From NCBI GenBank assembly GCA_018265615.1, contig JABLYX010000010.1, positions 48,225 to 112,224 on the forward strand: 64,000 nucleotides of DNA, in the 5' to 3' direction. Both the position numbers and the translations under genes were made by a program. The DNA is from Lentisphaeria bacterium. GTDB lineage: Bacteria; Verrucomicrobiota; Lentisphaeria; Victivallales; Victivallaceae. Position 1 is the first letter of the stretch. Each line of letters opens with the position of its first letter. Below the pieces are notes generated by a model. It was not told the DNA's origin. It made no database searches and saw only the letters and a list, made by a program, of their open reading frames with translations. This document shows, one piece after another, positions 1-7,872 of the stretch.

Positions 1-1
1 G

Positions 2-847
2 GTGCTCATCGCCTCCCCCGACTTCTTTTCGTTCCCGCTGTGGGAGAAACTGCACAACCTCGAAATCGGGGCGATGCGCTCCAACCTGCAGGTGGTCAAC
101 CTGAAAATCCACCCGGAGTCGGATTTCAATTCGCTCTTTGAACTGGCCGACGGCTGCCGGAACCTGCTCGGCGTGATCCTGAACGCGGGACTGCCGACTC
201 CGAAACCGGTGCTGAAGAAGCTCGACGAACTAGGCGTGCCGGTCGTCATCATCGGCGAACTCGAGAGCGTCGGGCTCTACCGGAACATCTGCACGGTCGG
301 CAGCAACCACTTCCAGTCCGGCTACCTGAAGATGGAGGCGCTGCTGAAGGCGGGCCACACCCGGATCGGCTTCATCCCGAACGAACCGCAGTCGGTCGCC
401 CAGCAGGAGTGCATCCGCGGCATGAAGGAGGCGGTGCGGGAATACAAGCTGCGCTGGCGCGACCTCGTGCTGCCGGAGAGTTCCATCGAATTCTGGCAGG
501 ACCCGATGAAGAGCGGCTGCGTCCAGACCCGCGAGGTGCTTGAACGGGCGCCCGATGTGACGGGGCTCGTGGTCGATACGATTCCCGGCGCGATCGGCGC
601 GCTGCGCGCGATCGCCGAAAGCGGCCGCAGTTGTCCGCACGACGTCAGCATCGTCACGGCGCTGAGTTATGCAGGGATCGAGGAGTACACCTTCCCGAGC
701 CTTTCGAACGTAACCGTTTCCGGCGGGAAAATCAGCCGCACGGCGCTCGACATGATTCTGCACCGCGAACAGTTCCACTCCCGCGAGCTCATCATCGATG
801 TGGAGTTCAACGGGCGCGAAAGCATCCGAAACCTGAATGGAGAGTGA
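2..847 (+). CDS. LacI/GalR-type transcriptional regulator, ligand-binding part (5' end outside window)
   Basis: The reading frame is open to the left edge, so the DNA-binding N-terminus is not visible; the first codon in the window (GTG at 2) is probably internal. What is present has the periplasmic-binding-protein fold layout of LacI/GalR repressors: a VVIIGE strand near residue 80, the GSNHFQSGY segment that starts the second subdomain, AGHTRIGFI near residue 117, and a VSIVTAL strand near residue 214, as in the sugar-binding domain. It likely senses a sugar and controls the two secreted GH99-like genes that follow immediately (next start 5 nt after this stop). A GntR-type HTH is equally possible, as in the regulator at 6556. 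Family is fairly sure; effector unknown. Confidence 0.75.
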   Translation: MLIASPDFFSFPLWEKLHNLEIGAMRSNLQVVNLKIHPESDFNSLFELADGCRNLLGVILNAGLPTPKPVLKKLDELGVPVVIIGELESVGLYRNICTVGSNHFQSGYLKMEALLKAGHTRIGFIPNEPQSVAQQECIRGMKEAVREYKLRWRDLVLPESSIEFWQDPMKSGCVQTREVLERAPDVTGLVVDTIPGAIGALRAIAESGRSCPHDVSIVTALSYAGIEEYTFPSLSNVTVSGGKISRTALDMILHREQFHSRELIIDVEFNGRESIRNLNGE

Positions 848-851
848 TCCC

Positions 852-2810
852 ATGCCGCGAAGCCTCGCAATCCTCCCGGCTGTGTTTGCCGCCTTCACGC
901 TGTGCGCCGTCCCCGGAAGCGCGCACCTCGAACAATATGCGAAAGGCGTTCCGGGCGACCGCGCCGTCGCCGCCGCTTCGAAACTAGACATCCATGTGCC
1001 GGTTTTCGCGCGCGAATGGCATATCTGGGCCGCCGTGCCATATGGGGAGAGCCCGTCCATTCCGCGCTGGACCCACTGGAACGGCGAGAAGAAATTCGGC
1101 CGGTACAACCCCGGCACCACGATTGAGCAGCTGCGGCCCGGCAGCTCGTGGCGGCGTTACCTGAACTGCGCCGGCTACCCGCTGACCGGCCCCTGCGACC
1201 CCGGCAGGCCCGGGATCATCCGCTGGCAGCTCGAAACCGCCCGCAACGCCGGAATCGAATGCATGTACCTGCACCTCTGGCCGTCGCTCTGGGACGAGGG
1301 GATCGACCTGACCCCGCTGCCGCTCTTCGAACGCGCACTCGACATCGCGGCCGAACTCGGCTACCCGATCGCGGTCCACGACGAGATCGCGTTCCGCCGC
1401 CCGAACGTCACCCGGGCGCAGCTCCTCGAAAACAGCATCCGCCGGACCGCGCTGCTGGTCAGGCGCTACGGAAAACATCCGGGCTGGTACAAGCAGGAGG
1501 AGATGCCCGTCTACTATTTCCAGAACTGGAACCGCTGGATCAAGGCGTCCGAACTCGAACGCTATTTCGCGGAGGTCGAAAAAGAGGCCGGCCCGGTCTA
1601 CTGGGTCTACGAAGGGGCCGACATCGAGGAGATGTTCCGGATTCCGCAGATCAAAGCGGTCCTTTCGCACAATAACAGCTGGTTTTTGCACACGCCGCCG
1701 TACGGCTCGGGCCCGCACCCCTGGGAGAAGCTCGAAGCGTCGATGGAGCGCGCCGCGAAACTCGCCCGCAAACACAACAAGAAGTTCGGCATGATGGTCT
1801 ACACCCGATTCAACGACAACTTCGACCGCGGCAAACCGGGCCGGTCGCGGATTCCGGCCGAAGACGGCATGTTTTTCGTCGATTCCGTCAAACGCACGAT
1901 GAAATTCAAGCCGGACTTCTACATCTTCACCCAATGGAGCGACTTCGAGGAGAGCGCCTTCATCGAGCCGGCGTGGGACTTCGACGGCTTCAACGGCGAC
2001 CCGTACCGCTACTGCCGGATCGTCGCGGCGGCGCAGGGGAAAACCTTCGCTCCCGCCCCGCTGCCGCCGCGCGGGGACGTCGACCCGTATATCCGCCGCA
2101 AGCTCTACGGCGACAGTGAACCGGGCGACCTCGGCCCCGTCTGCTCCCGTCCGCTCTTCCGGGACGGTTCGCTCGTACTCCGCCAGGCGCAGGACGGGCC
2201 GAAGCCCGTCGAGCTGCGGCTCGTGCAAAGCGAACTCGCCCGCTGGACGCCGGACGATATGGAGTACTCCGGGCAGAAGCTCCGTCTCGCGAACTGGAGC
2301 GCCTCCGATGCCGCCGGGGCCATTGAGAAGACGCAGGAACTGCGTTTCTACGCCCCCGGCCTGACGGAACGGACCGCGTCGCCGCGCTGGGTGGGGATCC
2401 GCCACACTCTGCCGGAAGGCACAACGTTGACCGTGAACTACCGCTCCGTCAATGAGAATTACCGGATCGACTCGCGCTGGGAACGCCGTTCCCTCAACCT
2501 CGCCTCCGGCGTCACGCTGCCGATGGCGGACGGCTCCGTCTTCAGCTGGATCCCCGCCTGGGGCGACCGTTTCTGCGGCGAAGAGGGGGATCTGCTGATC
2601 CGGCTCGCCGGAAAAAAGGAGAAGGGCCGCATCCATGAAGTCGTGGTCTGGTCGCCGGAGATGGCGGGGATCCCCGCCGCACTCTCCGACACAACGCCCC
2701 TCCCCGCCTCCATCAACCGGGCCGCACCGTTCGTGGCCGTGCCGTATGATGAAACCGGCAATCCGGGCATTCCGCATCTGCTCATCCCGTCACAGGAGAA
2801 AATAAAATGA
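852..2810 (+). CDS. Secreted GH99-like (WbsX/GH71-type) glycoside hydrolase
   Basis: A 652-residue exported protein. I chose ATG 852 rather than the in-frame ATG at 837 because it gives a clean signal peptide (about residues 1-24, ending VPGSA) and the upstream start overlaps the regulator. The catalytic region (about 40-410) shows hallmarks of GH99/GH71/WbsX-like (beta/alpha)8 proteins: a REWHIW start, HDEIAFR in the middle, PVYYFQNW, and a closing TQWSDFEES then EPAWDFDGF motif. Members cleave alpha-mannosides or alpha-glucans, or act on O-antigen glycans; substrate here is unknown. The C-terminal 230 residues look like beta-sandwich accessory domains. It overlaps the next gene by ATGA, and the two proteins are clear paralogues. 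Function is inferred from fold motifs only. Confidence 0.7.
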   Translation: MPRSLAILPAVFAAFTLCAVPGSAHLEQYAKGVPGDRAVAAASKLDIHVPVFAREWHIWAAVPYGESPSIPRWTHWNGEKKFGRYNPGTTIEQLRPGSSWRRYLNCAGYPLTGPCDPGRPGIIRWQLETARNAGIECMYLHLWPSLWDEGIDLTPLPLFERALDIAAELGYPIAVHDEIAFRRPNVTRAQLLENSIRRTALLVRRYGKHPGWYKQEEMPVYYFQNWNRWIKASELERYFAEVEKEAGPVYWVYEGADIEEMFRIPQIKAVLSHNNSWFLHTPPYGSGPHPWEKLEASMERAAKLARKHNKKFGMMVYTRFNDNFDRGKPGRSRIPAEDGMFFVDSVKRTMKFKPDFYIFTQWSDFEESAFIEPAWDFDGFNGDPYRYCRIVAAAQGKTFAPAPLPPRGDVDPYIRRKLYGDSEPGDLGPVCSRPLFRDGSLVLRQAQDGPKPVELRLVQSELARWTPDDMEYSGQKLRLANWSASDAAGAIEKTQELRFYAPGLTERTASPRWVGIRHTLPEGTTLTVNYRSVNENYRIDSRWERRSLNLASGVTLPMADGSVFSWIPAWGDRFCGEEGDLLIRLAGKKEKGRIHEVVVWSPEMAGIPAALSDTTPLPASINRAAPFVAVPYDETGNPGIPHLLIPSQEKIK

Positions 2811-5368
2811 ATCTGTTTGCGAAACTTGCGGCGGCCGCCTGCGCTTCCGCCGCGCTGCTGCTCGCCGCCGCGGGGCCGGAGCTCGGTCCGGAAAGCTTCG
2901 GCGTCCTCAAAGACAAGCCGACCTACATTCAGGAGTGGCACATCTGGTGGGGCTTCCCGTATCCGGACCGTCAGCGGCCGTTCGCGCATATGGACTCCGC
3001 GCTGACCTCCGACCGCGAGCCGTGGCGGCTCGACTGGAACCGGAACGGCTACCCGCTGGTCGGGCTCTACGATTCGGCCAATCCCGAGATCATCCGCTGG
3101 CAGATCCGCTGCATGAAAGCGGCGGGACTCGATTCCGTGGCGGTCATGATCCACCCGGACAACGGCGGGGGAATCGCGTTTATCCAGGAGGCTCCGACCG
3201 ACATGATCGGCGCCATCCTCGACATCGCCGCCGAAGAGAAGTTCCCGGTCTTCTTCATGGATGAAGTCGCGTTCCGCAAGGGCTCGGTCGCACAGAATCC
3301 GGAGGTCATGGCCGAACGGGTCATCCGGTTCCTGAAAAAGTATGCCGGGCATCCCGGGTTCCACCGCATCGGCGGCAAGCCGGTCTACTACTTCCAGACC
3401 TACGGCTGGGGCGTAAAGCCGGAGGAGCTCGAAGCGATGTTCCGGAAGGTCGAAACCGCCGCCGGCCCGGTCCACTGGATGGTCTTCGGCGCTGTCAACC
3501 GCTTCGGAGCCATCCCGCAGATCGCCTCGATGGTGGACGGCGCGAGCCATCACCGCCGCAGCAAGGAGACGCGCCGGTGGCAGTTGAAAGAACAGGATCC
3601 GGGACACATCTTCTCCGCCGGCCGCCGCTTCGGCAAAAAAATCACCGACATGCAGTATCCGAAATTCGACGGAACGAGCCAGCCGTGGCGGCAGACCGGC
3701 GTCTCCCAGTACGGGCTCGGCGGGCGCACACTCGAAACGACGATCCTGAACTCGCTTAAGAGCAACCCGGACTTCATCATGCTGTCGAGCTGGAACGACT
3801 GGGAGGAGGGCGCGAACTTCGAGCCGGGCTGGGATTTCGACGGCTTCTCCGGCGACCCGTACCTCTACTGCCGCGTCATCGCCCATCTGCGCGGACGTGA
3901 ATTCGTCCCGCCGCCGCTGCCGCCGAAAGAGGCGGTCCACCCCTCCATCCGGGAAAAACTCGGCTACGGCGACGGGGCCGGGCCGGTCGTGGAGAAAATC
4001 GAACGCTCGCACAACCGCGGCGGCGCGCTCGCCGTGACCGTCCGTGACACCGCGTCGGAGGTCGTCGCGCTCGAAGCGGCCTGGAACGGCGACTTCTACT
4101 ATCTTGCCGCGCAAAGCGCAGGCGGCAGACCGCAGGGGAACCTCATCCCCCGCGCCGAGCTGCCGAAAAGCGAACTGCTGAAAAATATCTTCGGCTACAC
4201 GCCGGGCCGTGCGACGGCTGTCCGGAGCGGCGGAATCGCCTTCTCCGTGCCGGAGCCGGAAAAAGTGCCCGGGACCTTCGCCCTCGGCGTCGCAACCGCG
4301 TTTGATCCGGAGAAGCCGATGCAACCCGTCATCGTCCGCGCCGCGAATCTGCATCCGGTTCCGCTGCGTGAACCGATCGGCGGCCGACGCGCGGAATATG
4401 TGTTCCGTCTGACGCCCTATCCGCGCGACAACCGTTTTCCGGCCGAACTCTGGAACGGCTGGCGCACGGCCGTCGCGGTGAATCCGCGCCCGCTCGATCT
4501 GGCGGGGAAGCCGCTCACGCTCGAAGCCGACGGTGCAAAGTTCGGACTCATTTCGATCCTCGGAGATCCGCGCGGGGAGCGCATTGTCACCAGCGGCGTA
4601 CCGTTCGACGAAGCGGGCCGGATCAAGACCTTTCACCTCACGCTGCCGGATGAGGTCCTCGGCGCCCCGGGCGCGCATTTCGTCTGGCTCCGCGCGAAGG
4701 ACGCGGCGGGCAACTGGGGCAGCCCCGTGCTCCATGCGGTGCCGAACTACGAATTCTTCGACCGCGGTGCCGCAGCCCTCCGGGAGGCCGAACTCGACGT
4801 GCCGGGCGCGCTGCTCGCGGACAACTGCTCCCGTCCCGATGCGTGGAAGCCGCTCTCCGGCGGGAAGCCGGAACTCCGCGCGTTTGTCGAAAAGAAAAAC
4901 GCGAACCGCCTCCAGATCGGCAACTCGCTGCTGTACCGCGACCTTCCGCAACCGGCGCGCAACGGATTCAAGCTCACGTTCGATGCGGCGCACACGAATT
5001 TTCAGCGCTGTCTGGTCGTCGCGCTGACCGATGCGGAGGGGAAACGGGGCTACGGCGTCGGTTGGGATTCCTCACGTCCCGATATCGCCGGCGGCACCGG
5101 TTTCGTCCGCCTGCTGAAGTTCAATGAAAAAAAGCCGCTTGACTGGAATCTGAGCGGCCGCCGACTCGCCGACGCACCCTCCGGCCACCCCGCGCTCGAC
5201 GAATCTCCCGCCCGGTTTGAACTGTCGCTGCGCGACGGAGTGCTGACATTGAAAGTGGACGGCAACACCGTCGCCACCGCAAAGGAGAATGAATTCGGGG
5301 AATTCAGCCGCCTCTACCTGCGCGGCAACCAGCATCAGCTCATCGACAACATCATCCTCACGCCATAA
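2807..5368 (+). CDS. Secreted GH99-like glycoside hydrolase with C-terminal jelly-roll domain
   Basis: An 853-residue exported protein starting at the ATG of an ATGA overlap with the preceding gene, which implies translational coupling. Signal peptide about 1-22 (hydrophobic AAAACASAALLLAAA). The GH99-like catalytic region (about 30-400) repeats the neighbour's motifs: QEWHIWW, FFMDEVAFRKG, KPVYYFQTYG and SSWNDWEEGANFEPGWDF. It is longer than the neighbour: a middle part with an Ig-like stretch (to about 650) and a final 190 residues resembling a LamG/concanavalin-like sandwich, probably for carbohydrate binding. The pair likely attacks one polysaccharide under the upstream regulator. Exact family (GH99, GH71 or unclassified) is uncertain. 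Confidence 0.7.
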   Translation: MNLFAKLAAAACASAALLLAAAGPELGPESFGVLKDKPTYIQEWHIWWGFPYPDRQRPFAHMDSALTSDREPWRLDWNRNGYPLVGLYDSANPEIIRWQIRCMKAAGLDSVAVMIHPDNGGGIAFIQEAPTDMIGAILDIAAEEKFPVFFMDEVAFRKGSVAQNPEVMAERVIRFLKKYAGHPGFHRIGGKPVYYFQTYGWGVKPEELEAMFRKVETAAGPVHWMVFGAVNRFGAIPQIASMVDGASHHRRSKETRRWQLKEQDPGHIFSAGRRFGKKITDMQYPKFDGTSQPWRQTGVSQYGLGGRTLETTILNSLKSNPDFIMLSSWNDWEEGANFEPGWDFDGFSGDPYLYCRVIAHLRGREFVPPPLPPKEAVHPSIREKLGYGDGAGPVVEKIERSHNRGGALAVTVRDTASEVVALEAAWNGDFYYLAAQSAGGRPQGNLIPRAELPKSELLKNIFGYTPGRATAVRSGGIAFSVPEPEKVPGTFALGVATAFDPEKPMQPVIVRAANLHPVPLREPIGGRRAEYVFRLTPYPRDNRFPAELWNGWRTAVAVNPRPLDLAGKPLTLEADGAKFGLISILGDPRGERIVTSGVPFDEAGRIKTFHLTLPDEVLGAPGAHFVWLRAKDAAGNWGSPVLHAVPNYEFFDRGAAALREAELDVPGALLADNCSRPDAWKPLSGGKPELRAFVEKKNANRLQIGNSLLYRDLPQPARNGFKLTFDAAHTNFQRCLVVALTDAEGKRGYGVGWDSSRPDIAGGTGFVRLLKFNEKKPLDWNLSGRRLADAPSGHPALDESPARFELSLRDGVLTLKVDGNTVATAKENEFGEFSRLYLRGNQHQLIDNIILTP

Positions 5369-5388
5369 CTGACGGAAACAAAAAAATA

Positions 5389-5409
5389 CCCGGCAGGCAA
5401 GCTGCCGGG
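5389..5409 (-). terminator. Rho-independent terminator for the Hsp20 operon
   Basis: Perfect 8-bp arms CCCGGCAG / CTGCCGGG around a 5-base loop, with six A on the plus-strand left side, so the T-run follows the hairpin on the minus strand. It therefore ends the minus-strand Hsp20 transcript. A second hairpin (ATCCGGG / CCCGGAT, 5426-5443) lies between it and the Hsp20 stop codon. For the plus-strand glycosidase genes it is only a hairpin without a T-tract. Confidence 0.75.
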
Positions 5410-5452
5410 CTCTCCGTCCTCACTGATCCGGGCGCACCCGGATTGAGCGGTT

Positions 5453-5800
5453 TTACTGTACTTTGACCTTGTGGACCTTCGCGCGTTCCGCCTTCGGAAT
5501 CTCGAGGGTCAGAACGCCGTCCTTCGTCCTCGCGGTGATCCGTTTCACATCGACATCCTCGGAGAGGCGGAAATTCCGCTTGAACAGGACGGGGCGGCCA
5601 TTGCGCCTGAGCGAGCTCTTCGCGCTCATCGTCATGATGCTGTTCAGCACCTCGATGTCCACGGTTCCGGAATTCGCGCCCGGCACCTCGAAGATGAGGG
5701 TGACTCCGTCACCGTTCTCCAGGATGTCCACGAGCGGGACGACCGTCACCGGATCGGGCATGACCTGAACCTCACTCTTTTCCTGCGTATCCTTTTCCAT
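5453..5800 (-). CDS. Small heat-shock protein, Hsp20/alpha-crystallin family
   Basis: A 115-residue ATP-independent holdase chaperone of the cytoplasm. The alpha-crystallin domain fills most of the protein: a VTLIFEVPGA strand near residue 35, ILNSIMTMSAK-like beta strands, and the conserved GVLTLEIPKAE near the end, followed by a KVHKVKV tail. I start at ATG 5800 (MEKDTQ) since GAGGAG lies 10 nt upstream; the alternative GTG at 5809 sits directly on that ribosome-binding site. It follows a second Hsp20 gene by 18 nt in the same operon. The N-terminal arm is very short, which suggests smaller oligomers or co-assembly with the neighbour. Confidence 0.85.
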   Translation of the reverse strand: MEKDTQEKSEVQVMPDPVTVVPLVDILENGDGVTLIFEVPGANSGTVDIEVLNSIMTMSAKSSLRRNGRPVLFKRNFRLSEDVDVKRITARTKDGVLTLEIPKAERAKVHKVKVQ

Positions 5801-5818
5801 AAATCTCACGCTCCTCTC

Positions 5819-6283
5819 TTAATGAACCTTGACCACATGGGCCTTGTCGACGTTCTCTTCTTCCCGCGGCAGGGTCACCGTCAGGACGCCGTCATCGTAA
5901 GACGCGGTCGCCTCGTGTCCCTTCACCCTGGCCGGAAGCTTCACCGATTCTTCATAACTCATGCTCGACCGTTCGCGGCGGAGATAGCGTTTCTCTTCAC
6001 CATCATCGCTTTTCTCCTCACTGCGTTCGGCGCGGACGGTCAGGATATCATTGACGACCTCGACCTCGATCTCCTCGGCTTCGCAGCCGGGGAGCGGGAA
6101 CTTCACCGTCACCTCCCTGTCGCCGACCTCCATGTCAAGCGGATGACCGCCGATCCGGTCCGAAAGCCATTCCGGGCTGAAATCGGTCGTCGCGTCGAAC
6201 ACCGAGCGGAAAAGCTCGTTGAGTCCGCCGAGCGTGGCGGGCAGCAGCCCGTCATTCAGATTCCATCTTTGCATCATATTCAT
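5819..6283 (-). CDS. Small heat-shock protein, Hsp20/alpha-crystallin family
   Basis: A 154-residue Hsp20 holdase. Start ATG 6283 (MNMMQRW) is set by GGAGG at 6291-6295, 7 nt upstream; a longer in-frame extension lacks such a site. The N-terminal arm has the NDGLLPATLGGLNELFRS helix region, the crystallin domain begins near residue 50 (PLDMEVGDREVTVKFPLPG), and the typical GVLTVTLPREEE motif lies near 140. The middle KSDDGEEKRYLRRERSS segment is the dimerisation loop. It is the first gene of a two-gene Hsp20 operon and sits behind a sigma-54-like promoter rather than an obvious sigma-70 or HrcA/CIRCE control site. Confidence 0.88.
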   Translation of the reverse strand: MNMMQRWNLNDGLLPATLGGLNELFRSVFDATTDFSPEWLSDRIGGHPLDMEVGDREVTVKFPLPGCEAEEIEVEVVNDILTVRAERSEEKSDDGEEKRYLRRERSSMSYEESVKLPARVKGHEATASYDDGVLTVTLPREEENVDKAHVVKVH

Positions 6284-6331
6284 ACTCACACCTCCTTGAT
6301 TTCGACTTCCTCCAGTCGCTGCCATTGATTC

Positions 6332-6348
6332 AGCATAAGCCGTGCCAA
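6332..6348 (-). promoter_or_regulatory. Predicted sigma-54 (-24/-12) promoter of the Hsp20 operon
   Basis: On the minus strand the sequence TTGGCACGGCTTATGCT matches the RpoN consensus YTGGCACG-N4-TTGCW with one mismatch, including the invariant GG and GC dinucleotides exactly 10 bp apart (GG at 6346-6345, GC at 6334-6333). Transcription would start near 6321, giving a leader of about 38 nt before the start codon at 6283. No sigma-54 activator gene lies nearby. Confidence 0.6.
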
Positions 6349-6459
6349 CCTTTTGCCGGGCGAAGTTTTCCGGCTTCTCCGGCGCCGCGGCGCGCCAAAT
6401 TGTCACCCTCCGGGAAAAAATGGCCCGATCCCTGTCCCATACAGATCCCCGGAATCGCT

Positions 6460-6497
6460 GTATGATACAAAAAATTTGCTTTTTTTGTGAATCATAC
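6460..6497. promoter_or_regulatory. 38-bp imperfect palindrome, probable operator of the 6556 regulator
   Basis: Outer arms GTATGAT (6460-6466) and ATCATAC (6491-6497) are perfectly inverted, and inside them A-rich and T-rich tracts face each other (ACAAAAAA and TTTTTTTGTGA). It abuts the -35 element of the regulator's promoter. The same TATGAT half-site recurs around the promoter of the pseudopilin gene (7635-7661). A weak hairpin terminator is the alternative reading, but no minus- or plus-strand gene ends here. Confidence 0.45.
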
Positions 6498-6526
6498 TTG
6501 CATTACCGTGAAAAATACGCCATAAT
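6498..6526 (+). promoter_or_regulatory. Sigma-70-type promoter of the GntR-like regulator
   Basis: TTGCAT (6498-6503), 17-bp spacer, CATAAT (6521-6526; TAATAT at 6523 is an alternative). The predicted start lies about 22 nt before the ATG at 6556, with AGGAAAGGGA as ribosome-binding region. Confidence 0.6.
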
Positions 6527-6555
6527 ATACACTGAAGCACAGGAAAGGGATCCGC

Positions 6556-7641
6556 ATGAACCAGGCGATATTGAAAACCGACATTCTGTATGACCAGCTC
6601 CGCCGGGAACTCTCGAAATACGCTCCCGGCGACAAGTTCATCACGAGCCGCGAAATCATGAAGCGGTTCAATGTGAGCCAGCTGATCGTCGACCGGACGG
6701 TGGTGCGGTTCCGCTCGGCCGGGCTGCTCCGCGTCGTGCCGGGGCGCGGAACTTTCGTGACCGAGGAGATCGGCAAGCTGCACGAGGAGGTGCCGCCGAC
6801 CTTTCTCTTCGCAGTGCCGCGCTGGAACTCCTCGGACCTGACGCTGATGGAGCAGTATCTGGAGAAGGCCCGGAAGAAGTACGTCCGGAACCGCATACTG
6901 GTCCACAGCTACGACTACAGCGAGCGCGTCCCCGCCGCCCTGCCGCTCGAAGAGGAGAATGTGGCCGGGATCGCAATGCTGACCAGCGCGGACTCCTGGG
7001 ACTCCGGCGTACTGTACCGGCTTGAGGAGTATGCGTCGCGGGTTCCGCTCGTGGTCATGAACCGCCACCGCGGCGACATGCAGCTGCTTTCGGTCGGTGT
7101 GAACGATACGTTCGCGGGAAACCTCGCGGTCAACCATCTCTTCAACAACGGACACCGCAAAATCGCGGTGCTGATTTCGGAGCCGCACAACGGTGTCATC
7201 CGCGAGCGGCTGAACGGTGTGCTGAACTATGCCGAGCTCCACGGAATGCAGTGCCGGGTACTCGACTGCGGCATCCGCTCCGGTGATTACGCCCCGGAGA
7301 AGAGCTACCGTTACTTTGCCGAAGTTCTGAAAAACGGCATTGATTTCACGGCCCTGGTCGGCGTCGGCGCCGACTCATTCGCCGGTGCGGTCAACGCCTG
7401 CCACAACGCCGGAATCCGGATCCCGGATGAATTGAGCCTCGTCACCGTCGATTCGAAGCAGAACGCCGAAATCCAACATCCGCCCCTCGACTGCGTCGAT
7501 GTGAATCTCGCGGGGCAGATCGAAGCGATCCTGGAAATCCTGAGCCATCCGGGCAACTATGCGCCGGACAGCAACCCGTACGAGTATTTCAAGCCGGAGC
7601 TGGAGATAAACGGCTCCGTAAAACGGCTGAACGTATCATAG
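6556..7641 (+). CDS. GntR-type HTH / LacI-type sugar-sensor transcriptional regulator
   Basis: A 361-residue cytoplasmic regulator. Residues about 10-75 form a GntR winged helix (ILYDQLRRELSKY, then ITSREIMKRFNVSQLIVDRTV, with wing VPGRGTFVTEE; here split to show the parts). The remainder is a LacI/PBP1 sugar-binding domain: GHRKIAVLI-like strand in FNNGHRKIAVLISEP, the SVGVNDTFAGNLAV segment and DELSLVTVDS near residue 295. This GntR-LacI hybrid (AraR-like architecture) typically represses carbohydrate genes until the sugar binds. It precedes a pseudopilin and a secreted glycosidase and is flanked on both sides by TATGAT/ATCATA inverted half-sites, consistent with autoregulation. The ligand is unknown. 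Confidence 0.85.
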   Translation: MNQAILKTDILYDQLRRELSKYAPGDKFITSREIMKRFNVSQLIVDRTVVRFRSAGLLRVVPGRGTFVTEEIGKLHEEVPPTFLFAVPRWNSSDLTLMEQYLEKARKKYVRNRILVHSYDYSERVPAALPLEEENVAGIAMLTSADSWDSGVLYRLEEYASRVPLVVMNRHRGDMQLLSVGVNDTFAGNLAVNHLFNNGHRKIAVLISEPHNGVIRERLNGVLNYAELHGMQCRVLDCGIRSGDYAPEKSYRYFAEVLKNGIDFTALVGVGADSFAGAVNACHNAGIRIPDELSLVTVDSKQNAEIQHPPLDCVDVNLAGQIEAILEILSHPGNYAPDSNPYEYFKPELEINGSVKRLNVS

Positions 7642-7661
7642 CGTATAATGGAAAGTATGAT
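7635..7661 (+). promoter_or_regulatory. Probable operator over the -10 element of the pseudopilin-glycosidase operon
   Basis: A consensus -10 TATAAT (7644-7649) is bracketed by inverted half-sites ATCATA (7635-7640) and TATGAT (7656-7661), the same words that form the palindrome upstream of the regulator. It overlaps the regulator's stop codon. No good -35 is visible at the right distance, so activation or a weak promoter is possible. The 231-bp gap to the next gene otherwise shows nothing I recognise. Confidence 0.45.
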
Positions 7662-7872
7662 TGCACCCGGCCCGGAAAGCGCGGCAGGAGCCGCGAAGCG
7701 GATGTGAACGAACTGCATGGTTCGGCGCAGCCGAAGCAGGCGGCGGAGTGCGGGAATATGTATTTTCTCCATGGATCCCGCGACAATTTAACATGCATAA
7801 AGCAGATAAGGCAAACAGGACATTTCAACCGCCAAAGGCCGAAAATCATATTCAACCAAAAGGAATTGCATC

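Noticed and set aside
2459..4993. Very long minus-strand reading frame opposite the second GH99-like gene (similar ones at 984-2777, 8507-12040, 21958-23679)
   Set aside because: High GC at third codon positions removes stop codons on the opposite strand; translations are Arg/Ala-rich without domains, while the plus-strand proteins have signal peptides and family motifs.
5389..5443. Two hairpins after the GH99-like gene as a terminator of the plus-strand operon
   Set aside because: The T-tract is on the minus-strand side; on the plus strand neither hairpin is followed by T residues.
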